Positions 55,924 through 64,000 of a stretch of DNA of 64,000 nt are shown piece after piece. The notes below the pieces were generated by a model. That model ran no database searches and was not told where the DNA came from. It worked only from the letters and a program-made list of their open reading frames with translations. The DNA is from Streptomyces sp. Z26 (lineage in GTDB: Bacteria; Actinomycetota; Actinomycetes; Streptomycetales; Streptomycetaceae): positions 1,559,501 through 1,623,500 of the forward strand of contig NZ_RCHV01000002.1 in NCBI RefSeq assembly GCF_003665095.1, read 5' to 3'. How positions within the stretch are numbered: the first letter of the stretch is position 1; each line of letters starts with the position of its first letter. A program made the position numbers and the translations under genes.

Positions 55924-56697
55924 ATGTCGGCGTCAACGGCCCCGGCCCGCCGGGGGACTTCGCCGTCCGGTCGGCGGGTGACCGCGCGCCGCGCGGACAC
56001 GCGGCGGCGGCTGCTGGACGCGGCGCTGGAGGTGTTCGCCGGGGACGGCTTCGGGCGGGCCACCGTCGAGCGGGTCTGCGAACGGGCGGGCTTCACGCGC
56101 GGCGCCTTCTACTCCAACTTCTCGTCCCTGGACGAGCTGTTCCTCGCCATGTGGCAGGAGCGTTCGGCCCGGATGGTCGACGAACTGCGGGCGGCGCTGG
56201 CCGACATGTCCGCCGTCGCGCCGGACGCGACGCTGCGGGCCGCGCTGAGGGCGATCCCCCTGGACGACACCTGGCAGCGCGTGACGGCGGAGTTCACCGC
56301 GCACGCCCTGCGCGTACCGGCCCTGCGCCGCGAGGTGGCCGCCCGCGAACGGGCCATCCGGGACGCCCTGCTGCCCGTCCTCGTCGAAGCCCTCGCCCGC
56401 GCCGGGCGGCGGGTGCCCGACCGGACCACGCTGGGCCGGGCGCTGGTCGCCGTGCACGACGGCACGGCCGCGCAGGTGCTGTTGGAGCCCGACGACGCGG
56501 AGGCCGTACGGCGCCGCGAGGAGCTGTTCCTGCACGTGCTGGCGGCGTACAGCACACCGGCCGGGGACGGGACCGACGGCCCGTGGCACGTACGGGAACC
56601 GGCGGACGACGTGACGCACGCGGGCGGCACCAGGGCCGCGCCGCGCACGGGGAGCACGCCGGTCGAGGCACCGGCCGAGGAGGAGCAGCGTCCATGA
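55924..56697 (+). CDS. TetR/AcrR family transcriptional regulator
   Basis: A 257-residue regulator with HTH RRRLLDAALEVFAGDGFGRA, then TVERVCERAGFTRGAFYSNF and SSLDELFLAM. The effector domain has VTAEFTAHALRVPALRREVA and ALVAVHDGTAAQVLLEPD. The C-terminal 40 residues are an unconserved acidic tail. The ATG follows AGAGGGTGG. Its last codons overlap the ATG of the SDR gene (ATGA), so both are translated together and probably repressed by this protein at the nested palindrome upstream. Confidence 0.92.
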   Translation: MSASTAPARRGTSPSGRRVTARRADTRRRLLDAALEVFAGDGFGRATVERVCERAGFTRGAFYSNFSSLDELFLAMWQERSARMVDELRAALADMSAVAPDATLRAALRAIPLDDTWQRVTAEFTAHALRVPALRREVAARERAIRDALLPVLVEALARAGRRVPDRTTLGRALVAVHDGTAAQVLLEPDDAEAVRRREELFLHVLAAYSTPAGDGTDGPWHVREPADDVTHAGGTRAAPRTGSTPVEAPAEEEQRP

Positions 56698-57533
56698 GCA
56701 GCAGCCAGCACGGGCCCGTACCGGCCGCGGACGGCACCGCCCGCCGTACCGCGCTCGTCACCGGCGCCTCCTCCGGCATCGGCGCGGCGGTCGCCACGGC
56801 CCTCACCGCGCGCGGCTACCGCGTGCTGGGCACCAGCCGCGACCCCGCCACCGTGGCCGCGCCGGTGCCCGGCGTCGAGTACCTCGCGCTGGACCTGACC
56901 GAGGACGACAGCGTCGAGGCGTGCGCGGCCGCCGCCGGGCCGGTGGACGTCCTCGTCAACAACGCGGGCGAGAGCCAGAGCGGTCCGCTGGAGGAGCTGC
57001 CCATGGCGGCCGTCCGGCGGCTGTTCCAGACGAACGTCTTCGGGGCCGTACGCCTCACCCAGCTCGTCCTGCCCGGGATGCGGGAACGCCGGTACGGGCG
57101 CGTCGTGATGGTCGGCTCGATGCTCGCCAGCTTCCCGCTCGCGTACCGCTCCTCGTACGTCGCCTCCAAGGCCGCCCTGCGCGGCTTCGCGTCCGCCGCG
57201 CGCCGCGAGGTAGCCCCGTACGGCGTGCGGGTCTGCACCGTCGAGCCGGGGTCGATCAGCACCGGCATCAGCGAGCGCCGCACCCAGTACCTCGCGGACG
57301 GCTCCCCGTTCGCGGACGAGTACGCCGCCATGCTCGCCGCCCTCAACTCCCACGAGGCGCACGGCATCCCGGCCACGAAGGTCGCCGCGACCGTCGTCCG
57401 CGCCGTCGAGGCGCGGCGCCCGCGCCCGCTCTACGGCGTGGGCAGCAACGCCCAGCTCGTCTTCCCCCTCAAGCGCCTCGTCCCCCGCTCGGCCGTCGAA
57501 CGGATCGTCTCCCGCCGCCACGGCCTGGGCTGA
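56694..57533 (+). CDS. Short-chain dehydrogenase/reductase (SDR)
   Basis: A 279-residue classical SDR. The cofactor motif is TALVTGASSGIGAAVATALT (TGxxxGIG), the NNAG motif is in VDVLVNNAGESQSG, and the catalytic Ser-Tyr-Lys set is VMVGSMLASFPLAYRSSYVA then SKAALRG (Y-x3-K in SSYVASK). It oxidises or reduces a hydroxyl/keto group using NAD(P)(H); the GTSRDP after the second strand suggests NADPH preference. It is co-translated with the TetR gene, so its substrate or a related compound is probably that regulator's ligand. Confidence 0.93.
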   Translation: MSSSQHGPVPAADGTARRTALVTGASSGIGAAVATALTARGYRVLGTSRDPATVAAPVPGVEYLALDLTEDDSVEACAAAAGPVDVLVNNAGESQSGPLEELPMAAVRRLFQTNVFGAVRLTQLVLPGMRERRYGRVVMVGSMLASFPLAYRSSYVASKAALRGFASAARREVAPYGVRVCTVEPGSISTGISERRTQYLADGSPFADEYAAMLAALNSHEAHGIPATKVAATVVRAVEARRPRPLYGVGSNAQLVFPLKRLVPRSAVERIVSRRHGLG

Positions 57534-57576
57534 CCCGCGCCCGAGCCCTCGCCCGAACCCCCGCCGCGACGGCCGG

Positions 57577-57596
57577 GTTTCGGCCACGGCCGAAAC
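57577..57596 (+). terminator. Terminator-like palindrome after the TetR/SDR operon
   Basis: GTTTCGGCC (57577-57585) and GGCCGAAAC (57588-57596) flank AC, forming a compact stem 44 bp after the SDR stop. Confidence 0.6.
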
Positions 57597-57674
57597 ACCT
57601 CGCGGCGCCGCGCGCCCCCGCCGCACACTCCTCGTACGCCCCGAGGCCGTACGCCGGGGGCGGACGGGGGGATC

Positions 57675-58651
57675 ATGCGGGCACGGGTACGCCGGAGCGC
57701 CATCGGCGCGTGGCGCTCGACGGCGGCGGGGGTGGCGGGAGCGCTGCTCCTCGTCACCGCCGCGAGCGGCTGCGGCGGCGACGGGGACGCGGACGGCGGC
57801 GCGGGCGACGGGGGGACGGACCGGCCGAGGCGGGCGACCGCGCACGAACTCGCCCTGCTGGACCGGGCGGAGGAGACCCTCGTCGCCCGCTGCATGACCC
57901 GGCACGGCTTCCGCTACCACCGGACTCCGCCGCCCGCGCCCGACGCGCTGCGCGACTTCCCGTACGTCGTCGACGACACGGGCTGGGCCCGCAGGCACGG
58001 CTACGGCGGCGACCTGCTGCGCGCGGCCGAACGGGAGCGGACCCACCACCCCGCCGCCGCGTACGTGCGCGGCCTGGCGCCCGAGCGCAGGCGGGCGTAC
58101 ACCGCCACCCTGTACGGGGGCGACGGCCCGGCGCTGGAGGTGACCGTCCCCACGGGCGGCGAGATCCGGCAGTCCCGTACGGGTTGCCTGGCTGAGGCGC
58201 AGGGGCGGCTCTACGGCGACTTCCGCGAGTGGTTCCGCGTCGACACCCTCGCCTCGAACCTCCCCGACCACGGGGAAGCGCTGCGCCGTACGCCGGACTT
58301 CCGCGCCGCCGTGGACCAGTGGGCCGGGTGCATGCGGGAAGCGGGGCACCCGTACGACAGCCCCGACGAACTCCAGCGCAGGCTGCCCGCCCTCACCGAG
58401 GGCGCCGACGCCGAGCGCGCCCACCGCACCGAGGTGCGGCTCGCCACCGCGGAGGCGGAGTGCGCCGCGGCACCCCGCTCGCGGACACGGTGCGCCGCCT
58501 GGCACGGAAGCTCGCGCTCCGCGACCGGGAGCGGTACGGCGCGGAGATCGCGGCCCGCGACCGGATGCGGCTGGCCGCGCTGGAGCGGGCGAAGGACCTC
58601 GTCGGCACCGGACGGGCCGCCGACTCGAAGGAACGTACCGGGCCGCACTGA
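57675..58651 (+). pseudogene. Secreted lipoprotein gene with an apparent 1-bp frameshift
   Basis: The first frame gives a lipoprotein (lipobox AASGC, Cys33) with a helical body: HELALLDRAEETLVARCMTR, GFRYHRTPPPAPDALRDFPY, RTGCLAEAQGRLYGDFREWF and AAVDQWAGCMREAGHPYDSP. Near 58467 it shifts: the first frame turns to Arg/Ser-rich nonsense, while the frame one base earlier continues naturally as GTPLADTVRRLARKLALRDR and ERYGAEIAARDRMRLAALER, ending at a stop at 58651. A single-base deletion in GCGCCGCGGCACC explains this. The rejoined protein of about 325 residues resembles Streptomyces lipoproteins of unknown function. Sequencing error is possible. Confidence 0.75.
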
Positions 58652-58732
58652 GCCCGGACGCACGGTACGCGGTCACCGGACGACGACCACCGCGTGCCGG
58701 GGGAATCATCACCGATCACAGGGGGAACAACG

Positions 58733-59188
58733 ATGCGCAAGCTCACGCTCGCACTCACCGCCGCGGCCTCCGCCGCCGTCCTCGGGACCGTGGTCCCGGT
58801 CACGACGGCCGCCGCGGACACGACGGCGTCGGCCACCGAGGTGCGCGACGTCGCCGCGGCCGACCTGAACTGCTCGGAGACCGTCGCCAAGTACCACGAC
58901 ACCGGCACCGTCAACGTCTACAACGCGGGCGACTGCGGCGGCGCCGCGATGTGCAAGGACGTCGACAACGACAAGGACTACTCGCGGGACGGCGACTGCA
59001 CGGGCAGCGACAACGACAGAACCAGCTCCGCCGTGAACCTGGGTTGGAGCGGGACCAACGACGACGTGCGCTTCTACTTCAACGCCGGCTACAACGGATA
59101 CGTCGGCTGCCTCGGGCGCGGGAAGTTCTGGAGCTCGATGGGCACGTACGACGACAGGGTCTCGTCCCACAAGTGGGCGAACTGCTGA
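58733..59188 (+). CDS. Secreted peptidase inhibitor family I36-like protein
   Basis: A 151-residue secreted protein starting MRKLTLALTAAASAAVLGTV after CAGGGGGAA. The signal peptide ends near TAAA-D. The mature domain has six cysteines: LNCSETVAKYHDT, YNAGDCGGAAMCKDVDN, GDCTGSDNDRTSS, YVGCLGRGKFWSS and HKWANC at the end. The pattern VNLGWSGTNDDVRFYFNAGY-like is typical of proteins annotated peptidase inhibitor family I36 in Streptomyces, which fold like SMPI/crystallin. It may inhibit extracellular metalloproteases. A 40-bp palindromic terminator follows. Confidence 0.83.
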   Translation: MRKLTLALTAAASAAVLGTVVPVTTAAADTTASATEVRDVAAADLNCSETVAKYHDTGTVNVYNAGDCGGAAMCKDVDNDKDYSRDGDCTGSDNDRTSSAVNLGWSGTNDDVRFYFNAGYNGYVGCLGRGKFWSSMGTYDDRVSSHKWANC

Positions 59189-59214
59189 CCCGCGCCGCCC
59201 GTCGGTGACCGTCC

Positions 59215-59254
59215 CGCGCGGGTACGGCCGGAGCGCTCCGGCCGTACCCGCGCG
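59215..59254 (+). terminator. Perfect 40-bp palindrome, terminator
   Basis: The 20-bp arm CGCGCGGGTACGGCCGGAGC (59215-59234) is followed directly by its exact complement (59235-59254), 27 bp after the inhibitor gene stop. As RNA it folds into an 18-bp stem with a tetraloop. Confidence 0.88.
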
Positions 59255-59339
59255 CGGCCCGTACGCGCGCGTACGCACCGTGCCGGGGGTGTGGAGGGAC
59301 TGTGCGGCGGGGCGCGATCATGAGGCATCATCTGGAGTC

Positions 59340-60743
59340 ATGGGGATAGTCGCCGGTCTGGACAGTTCAGCTGAGTACACGCGCATCGTCGTCTGCGACG
59401 CGGAGACGGGCGCGGTCCTCAAGCAGGGGTACGCGGAGCACCCGGCCGAGCGCGACGACCCGCAGTCGTGGCTGATGTCCCTGGGCCGGGCCGCGGGCGC
59501 GGGGCAGTTGGCGGACGTCACGGCCATCGGCGTCTCCGCGCAGCAGCAGGGGCTCGTCGCCCTCGACGCGACCGGCCAGCACGTCGGCCCGGCGCTGCTC
59601 GGCAACGACCGGCGCGTGCAGACCGCCGCGGCCGACCTGAGCGAGGCGCTGGGCGGCCGGGAGGCGTGGGCGCAGGCCGTGGGCGCCGTACCGCAGGCCG
59701 CCCACCCGGTGTCGAAGCTGCGCTGGCTGGCACGGAACGAGCCGGAGGCCGCGCAGCGCGTCACCGAGGTGATGCAGCCGCACGACTGGCTGGTGTGGCA
59801 GCTGCTGGGCCGCCCCGAGCGGCGTACGACGGACCGCGGCGACGCGTCCGGCACCGGCTACTGGTCGGCGGCCACCGGCACGTACCGTCCCGACCTCGTC
59901 GAACTGGCCCTCGGCCGACAGGTGCGGCTGCCCGACGTGCTCGGCCCCGCCGAGGCCGCGGGACGTACGCCCGAGGGGCTGCTGATCTCCGCCGGTACGG
60001 GCGAGACGATGGCCGCCGCGTTCGGGCTGGGGGTCGGCGTCGGGGACGCGGTGGTGTCGCTGGGCGCCTCCGGTTCCGTCTTCGCCGTGCACCACGAGGC
60101 GCTGTCCGAACCGACCGGCATGATCACGTCGTTCGCGGACGCCACCGGCATGCACCTGCCGGTCGTACGGACCCTCAACGCCGTACGCGTGCTGCGCGGC
60201 ACCGCGGAGCTGCTCGGCACCGACCTGGACGGGCTGTCGGAGCTGGCGCTGAAGTCCACACCGGGCGCGTCCGGGATGGTCCTCCTCCCCTACCTGGAGG
60301 GCGAGCGCACCCCCGAACTCCCGCACACGGCGGGCTCGTTGCACGGGATGCGGCGCGAGAGCATGCGGCCCGAGCACCTGGCGCGGGCCGGTGTCGAGGG
60401 CATGCTGTGCGGGCTGGCCGACGCCCTGGACGTGCTGCGGAACCGCGGTGTGCAGGTGCGGCGCGTGTTCCTGCTCGGCGCGGCGGCCGACCTGCCCGCC
60501 GTACGGGCGGCGGCGCCCGGCCTGTTCGGCGCGCAGGTCCTCGTGCCGCAGCCCGCCGACTACGCGGCGCTGGGCGCGGCCCGGCAGGCGGCGTGGGCGC
60601 TGACCGGCGGCGGCGCGCCCCCGGCGTGGCCCGCGCCGGAGTGCCAGGTCCTCGACCCGGGCGAGGAGGGGCCGGTGGGGGCGGCGGTGCGGCAGCAGTT
60701 CGTGACGGTGCGGGAGCAGGCGTACCCGGGCGCGTTCGGCTGA
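59340..60743 (+). CDS. FGGY family carbohydrate kinase, xylulokinase-like
   Basis: A 467-residue sugar kinase. The N-terminal FGGY domain starts VAGLDSSAEYTRIVVCDAET and has IGVSAQQQGLVALDATG and the conserved substrate loop in MQPHDWLVWQLLGRPERRTT with DASGTGYW. The C-terminal ATPase lobe has VSLGASGSVFAVHHEAL, LLPYLEGERTPELPHTAGSL and RRVFLLGAAADLPAVRAAAP. This is the usual Streptomyces XylB-like kinase that phosphorylates D-xylulose or a related ketose. ATG at 59340, with TGGAG close upstream. No isomerase or sugar transporter is visible nearby. Confidence 0.9.
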   Translation: MGIVAGLDSSAEYTRIVVCDAETGAVLKQGYAEHPAERDDPQSWLMSLGRAAGAGQLADVTAIGVSAQQQGLVALDATGQHVGPALLGNDRRVQTAAADLSEALGGREAWAQAVGAVPQAAHPVSKLRWLARNEPEAAQRVTEVMQPHDWLVWQLLGRPERRTTDRGDASGTGYWSAATGTYRPDLVELALGRQVRLPDVLGPAEAAGRTPEGLLISAGTGETMAAAFGLGVGVGDAVVSLGASGSVFAVHHEALSEPTGMITSFADATGMHLPVVRTLNAVRVLRGTAELLGTDLDGLSELALKSTPGASGMVLLPYLEGERTPELPHTAGSLHGMRRESMRPEHLARAGVEGMLCGLADALDVLRNRGVQVRRVFLLGAAADLPAVRAAAPGLFGAQVLVPQPADYAALGAARQAAWALTGGGAPPAWPAPECQVLDPGEEGPVGAAVRQQFVTVREQAYPGAFG

Positions 60744-60871
60744 GGCCGAGGCGAGGGCGGGCACGGGGGCGGGCGCGGACGGTGGGGCGCGGGGCGGGGT
60801 GAACTCCCCTTCCCCGCACGCCGGTTGACCGGGCCGCGCGCGGCGCGTTCGGGGCCGCGCGCCCGCCCGCG

Positions 60872-61825
60872 TCAGTGCGTGAAGACGATCCTCCCCCGCG
60901 CGTGCCGCCCCTCGCTCAGCTCGTGCGCCGCCGCGGCCTCCTCCAGCGGGAACGCCGCCGCCACCGGCACCCGTAGCCGCCCCTGCCCCGCCAGGGCGAC
61001 GGCCGTGGCCAGCCCGTGCACCGCCAGCGGATCGGCGCCCGAGCCCACGGCCGTACCCGTCGCGTCCGCCGGGGCGCCGTGCGACAGGTGCACGCCGAGC
61101 GCGACCGCCGCCGGGTCGGGGACGAGCGTCACCACACGCGCCGGGTCACCGGCGAGGGTGACGAGGTCCGGCAGGGCGCCGCCCGCGCAGTCGAGGACGG
61201 CGTCCGGGCCGTCCGGTACGAGCGCGCGCACCCGGTCGACCAGCCCCGGACCGTACGCCGTCGGGCGCGCCCCGAGGGTGCGCAGGAAACCGTGGTTGCG
61301 CGGGCTCGCCGTACCGACGACCGCCGCCCCGCGCGCCGCCGCGAGCTGCACCACCACCGTGCCCACACCACCCGCCGCGCCCTGGACCAGCAGGGTGTGC
61401 CCGGCGCCCACCGCGAGGCGGTCGAGGACGCGGGTCGCCGTCTCCACCGCGCCCGCCGCGCCGCCCGCCTCGCGCCAGCTCCACGCCGGGGGCTTCGGCG
61501 CCCAGGCGGCCAGTACGGCGTGGTCGGCGTTGGCCCCGCGCTCGCCGGGGGCGGCCATGCCGAACACCTCGTCACCGACGCGCGTACCGGTCACGCCCTC
61601 CCCCACCTCGTCGACGACACCCGCCGCGTCGAAGCCCGTACGCCACGGGAACGCGACGGGCACCACGCCACGCAACTTCCCGGCGCGGATCGACGTCTCC
61701 CCGGTCGACAACCCGGAGGCACGTACGGCGACGCGTACCCGGCCCGGCCCCGCGTGCGGTGCGGCCACCTCGACGACACGCAGCACGCCCGGCGGCCCGT
61801 ACTCGCTGAACTGGAGTGCTCTCAT
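60872..61825 (-). CDS. Zinc-independent NADP-dependent quinone oxidoreductase (MDR superfamily)
   Basis: A 317-residue medium-chain dehydrogenase/reductase. It opens MRALQFSEYGPPGVLRVVEV, has GFDAAGVVDEVGEGVTGTRV and the nucleotide-binding LLVQGAAGGVGTVVVQLAAA (GxxGxxG-like AAGGVG), and ends AAAAHELSEGRHARGRIVF. It lacks the zinc ligands of alcohol dehydrogenases, as in quinone oxidoreductase and zeta-crystallin types. It likely reduces a quinone or enone with NADPH. Divergent from a TetR gene 50 bp away, which is probably its repressor. Confidence 0.92.
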   Translation of the reverse strand: MRALQFSEYGPPGVLRVVEVAAPHAGPGRVRVAVRASGLSTGETSIRAGKLRGVVPVAFPWRTGFDAAGVVDEVGEGVTGTRVGDEVFGMAAPGERGANADHAVLAAWAPKPPAWSWREAGGAAGAVETATRVLDRLAVGAGHTLLVQGAAGGVGTVVVQLAAARGAAVVGTASPRNHGFLRTLGARPTAYGPGLVDRVRALVPDGPDAVLDCAGGALPDLVTLAGDPARVVTLVPDPAAVALGVHLSHGAPADATGTAVGSGADPLAVHGLATAVALAGQGRLRVPVAAAFPLEEAAAAHELSEGRHARGRIVFTH

Positions 61826-61875
61826 GGGCGCCGACCGTAACGGGGCGCCCGGCCCGACCGACCGAAGTGAGAGTG

Positions 61876-62499
61876 GTGACGCCCGAAGTGGTAGCGAAGA
61901 TGCGCTCGGACGCCCGGGACAACCACGAGCGCATCCTCCTCGTCGCGCGCGCGGCCTTCGCCGCCGAGGGCCTCGACGTGCCGATCCGGGACATCGCCCG
62001 CCGCGCGGACGTCGGCGTCGCCACCGTCTACCGGCACTTCCGTACGAAGGAGGCGCTGCTCGCCGAGGCGTTCGCCGAACAGCTGGCCCGGTGCGCGACG
62101 GTCGTCGCGGAGGGCGCGGCGGCGGACGACCCGTGGGACGGCTTCTGCCAGGTCGTCGGGAAGCTGATGGAGATGCACGCCCTCGACCGCGGCTTCGCCC
62201 GCGCCTTCACCTCGCAACTGCCCGAGGCGGCGGTCTTCGCCGCGGAACGGGACCGTACGCTGCGCGCGGTGCTCGCCCTGATCCGGCGCGCGAAGGACGC
62301 GGGCTCCCTGCGCCCCGACTTCGTGCTGGAGGACTTCGCCATGGCCCTGATGGCCAACGAGGGCATCCGCGCCGAGTCCCCGCAGCTGCGGGTCGCCGCG
62401 TCGCGCCGCTTCGCGGCCCTGATGCTCCAGTCGTTCCAGGCCCACCCGACCACGGCGCCGCTCCCCCCTGCCGTACGCCTGCCCCTCTCCCGCGCCTGA
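61876..62499 (+). CDS. TetR/AcrR family transcriptional regulator
   Basis: A 207-residue regulator. The HTH is NHERILLVARAAFAAEGLDV, then PIRDIARRADVGVATVYRHF and RTKEALLAEAF. Start is uncertain: GTG at 61876 keeps the conserved AKMRSDARDN lead-in; ATG at 61900 is also plausible. The effector domain includes LEMHALDRGFARAFTSQLPE and LEDFAMALMANEGIRAESPQ. It is divergent from the quinone oxidoreductase gene. CCGAAGTG occurs twice with 21-bp spacing at 61862-61869 and 61883-61890, a possible pair of half-sites on one DNA face. Confidence 0.9.
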   Translation: MTPEVVAKMRSDARDNHERILLVARAAFAAEGLDVPIRDIARRADVGVATVYRHFRTKEALLAEAFAEQLARCATVVAEGAAADDPWDGFCQVVGKLMEMHALDRGFARAFTSQLPEAAVFAAERDRTLRAVLALIRRAKDAGSLRPDFVLEDFAMALMANEGIRAESPQLRVAASRRFAALMLQSFQAHPTTAPLPPAVRLPLSRA

Positions 62500-62775
62500 C
62501 GCCCCACGGGGGCGGGTACGGGGTGCCGCGCGCGGCGGGCCCGTGGCAGAATCGCCGCCGACGCCCTCGCCGTGGCCCCCGGCCCGCCGACCCCGTCACC
62601 GTCGCGTCGCCGGATCTGCCCGGCGACCCGTCCCGACCGCGGCGCCCTCCGGGCCCGCGTCGGCTCGCGCCACGCGCGCATCCCACACTCCCCGCGGAAA
62701 CCCGCCCCCGTACCACCCGCCGTTCCGGCCGGGGGGTACGGATGGCCGCCGCGCCCACCGAACGGAGCACCACCC

Positions 62776-63372
62776 GTGCGTACCGACCCCACCACCGGCC
62801 CGACCCGCGGCCCGGCGACCGGCCCGACCGCCCGCCGGATCACCGACGGCCCCGAACGGGCCGTCGTCGAGGACCTCCTCGACCACAACCGCGCCGCCCT
62901 CGCCGCGACCGTCCGCGGCCTGTCCGAGGCCGACGCGCGGCGGCGGCTCGTACCGTCGCTGACGACGCCGATCTCGCTGCTCAAGCATGCCGCCGCGGCG
63001 GAGCGGATCTGGTTCCAGCGGCTCTGGGCGGGGCTGGACGCGGCCGACTGCGACGGCTACGCGGAACGGGACGAGGGCACGTTCGCCGTCGCCGACGACG
63101 AGTCGCTGGCCGACGTGGTCGCCGAGTTCGAGCGGGCCGGTGCCCGGTCGCGCGCGATCGCCGCGCGCTTCCGCCTCGACGACACCCGGCACGACCCCCG
63201 GGAGGGGACGGTCAGCATGCGGTGGACGCTGCTCGCCATGGCCGAGGAGTTCGCCCGGCACGCGGGCCACGGCGACATCCTCCGCGAACAGCTGCTGGCG
63301 GCAGGAGGGCGACGTACGGACGGGGAACGGGCGGACGCGGACGGCGTACCGCCGGCCGGTCAGTCCAGATAG
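62776..63372 (+). CDS. DinB family protein (DUF664)
   Basis: A 198-residue four-helix-bundle protein from a GTG with GGAG upstream. The DUF664 core is visible as [60 protein letters not shown] and the final [27 protein letters not shown] helix. Three metal-binding His positions of DinB proteins are matched by H in [10 protein letters not shown] and the ARHAGH pair. These proteins are implicated in mycothiol- or bacillithiol-dependent transfer reactions, but no substrate is implied here. Its 3' end overlaps the convergent sigma factor gene by 13 bp. Confidence 0.92.
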   Translation: MRTDPTTGPTRGPATGPTARRITDGPERAVVEDLLDHNRAALAATVRGLSEADARRRLVPSLTTPISLLKHAAAAERIWFQRLWAGLDAADCDGYAERDEGTFAVADDESLADVVAEFERAGARSRAIAARFRLDDTRHDPREGTVSMRWTLLAMAEEFARHAGHGDILREQLLAAGGRRTDGERADADGVPPAGQSR

Positions 63373-64000
63373 CCGCGCAACTGGTCCGCGAAGGCGTGGT
63401 CACGGAGCTTGTTGAGGGTCTTCGACTCGATCTGGCGGATGCGTTCGCGGGTGACGCCGAAGATCCGCCCGATCTCCTCCAGCGTCCGGGGTCTCCCGTC
63501 CACCAGGCCGTACCGCAGCTGGACGACCTTCCGTTCGCGTTCCCCGAGGGTGGAGAGCACCGCCTCCAGGTGCTCGCGCAGCAGCAGGAACGCGGCGGAC
63601 TCGACCGGCGAGGGCGCGTCGCCGTCCTCGATGAGGTCACCGAGGTTGACGTCGTCCTCGTCCCCGACGGGCGCGTGCAGGGAGACCGGTTCCTGGGCGA
63701 GCCGCAGCACCTCGGTGACGCGTTCGGGGGTCAACTCCAGCTGTACGGCGACGTCTTCGGCCGTGGGCTCCTGCCCGCGCTCCTGGAGCAGGCGGCGCTG
63801 CACCCGTACGACGCGGTTGATCAGCTCGACGACGTGCACGGGTACGCGGATGGTGCGGGCCTGGTCCGCGAGCGCGCGGGACATCGCCTGGCGGATCCAC
63901 CAGGTCGCGTACGTCGAGAACTTGTAGCCACGCGCGTAGTCGAACTTCTCGACGGCCCGGATCAGCCCGAGGTTGCCCTCCTGCACGAGGTCCAGCATGG
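63360..64000 (-). CDS. Principal-type RNA polymerase sigma factor (RpoD/Hrd family), 5' end outside window
   Basis: The C-terminal 213 residues or so of a sigma-70 group 1/2 factor. Visible are region 2.1-2.4 ([40 protein letters not shown]), region 3.0 ([20 protein letters not shown]), region 3 ([20 protein letters not shown]) and region 4 (SVLSTL-like [47 protein letters not shown]). The RpoD-type box and the full region 3 identify a Hrd-type factor such as HrdA, HrdC or HrdD; the exact paralogue cannot be told without the N-terminus. It recognises -35/-10 promoters of the TTGACA/TANNNT class. Confidence 0.95.
   Translation of the reverse strand, partial: MLDLVQEGNLGLIRAVEKFDYARGYKFSTYATWWIRQAMSRALADQARTIRVPVHVVELINRVVRVQRRLLQERGQEPTAEDVAVQLELTPERVTEVLRLAQEPVSLHAPVGDEDDVNLGDLIEDGDAPSPVESAAFLLLREHLEAVLSTLGERERKVVQLRYGLVDGRPRTLEEIGRIFGVTRERIRQIESKTLNKLRDHAFADQLRGYLD

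Noticed and set aside
1..64000. tRNA, rRNA, CRISPR arrays and intact insertion sequences
   Set aside because: None of the expected conserved sequences, regular repeat-spacer patterns or transposase motifs were recognised by eye.

Overview
The window is a piece of a high-GC actinobacterial chromosome, almost certainly Streptomyces. Third codon positions are overwhelmingly G or C, GTG and TTG starts are common, secreted proteins carry Tat or lipobox signals, and there are many TetR, XRE and two-component regulators. The words GTAC and CGTACG are strikingly frequent in genes and spacers. No tRNA, rRNA, CRISPR array or intact insertion sequence was seen. Genes are dense, and many pairs overlap by ATGA or GTGA or converge with a short overlap.

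Layout. 1-10.1 kb: a partial TIM-barrel protein divergent from a TetR regulator with a clear operator, a GNAT acetyltransferase, a secreted sialidase with a LamG domain, an SRPBCC protein, a PlsC acyltransferase and a very long membrane-anchored protein ending in a type 1 periplasmic-binding domain. 10.2-15 kb: a flavin-dependent catabolic operon (LLM monooxygenase, amine oxidase, flavin reductase) converging on an IclR regulator. 15-18.6 kb: a NarL-type response regulator, a histidine kinase carrying an extra C-terminal membrane domain, and an XRE/DUF2975 pair with a 28-bp palindromic operator. 18.6-21 kb: a ferredoxin-type reductase and a PPOX-fold flavoprotein, divergent from a TetR gene. 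21-29.8 kb: a secreted PI-PLC-like protein, a translationally coupled peptide/nickel-type ABC importer operon with a fused double ATPase and a methyltransferase, and a BtuF-like protein.

30.6-36.8 kb is a compositionally different island of lower GC. It holds a CYTH protein and a MoaA-like radical SAM protein on one strand, and an XRE/TPR regulator, a HAD phosphatase, a kinase-fold protein and a degenerate NUDIX gene beyond them. It is the best candidate here for an undescribed system. 36.8-38.2 kb: a FhuF-like protein and a 2Fe-2S ferredoxin under a cobalamin riboswitch. 38.2-43.6 kb: an Lrp regulator divergent from a transketolase/PDH-E1-like enzyme, then citramalate synthase preceded by a second cobalamin riboswitch that seems to have lost its natural target.

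43.6-53.3 kb: a TetR/serine-hydrolase pair with a 30-bp palindrome, a CsbD protein, and a set of secreted proteins probably aimed at beta-1,3-glucan (GH64-like, thaumatin-like, GH128). A DasR-like site lies before the first of these, and an XRE-cupin/DUF6126 pair and a thioesterase lie among them. A MalY-type lyase follows. 53.3-64 kb: an Otr(A)/TetM-like ribosomal protection protein with a WblC-like promoter and a leader ORF, a TetR/SDR operon, a frameshifted lipoprotein, an I36-type inhibitor, an FGGY kinase, a quinone oxidoreductase divergent from a TetR gene, a DinB protein, and the 3' part of a principal-type sigma factor gene that leaves the window.
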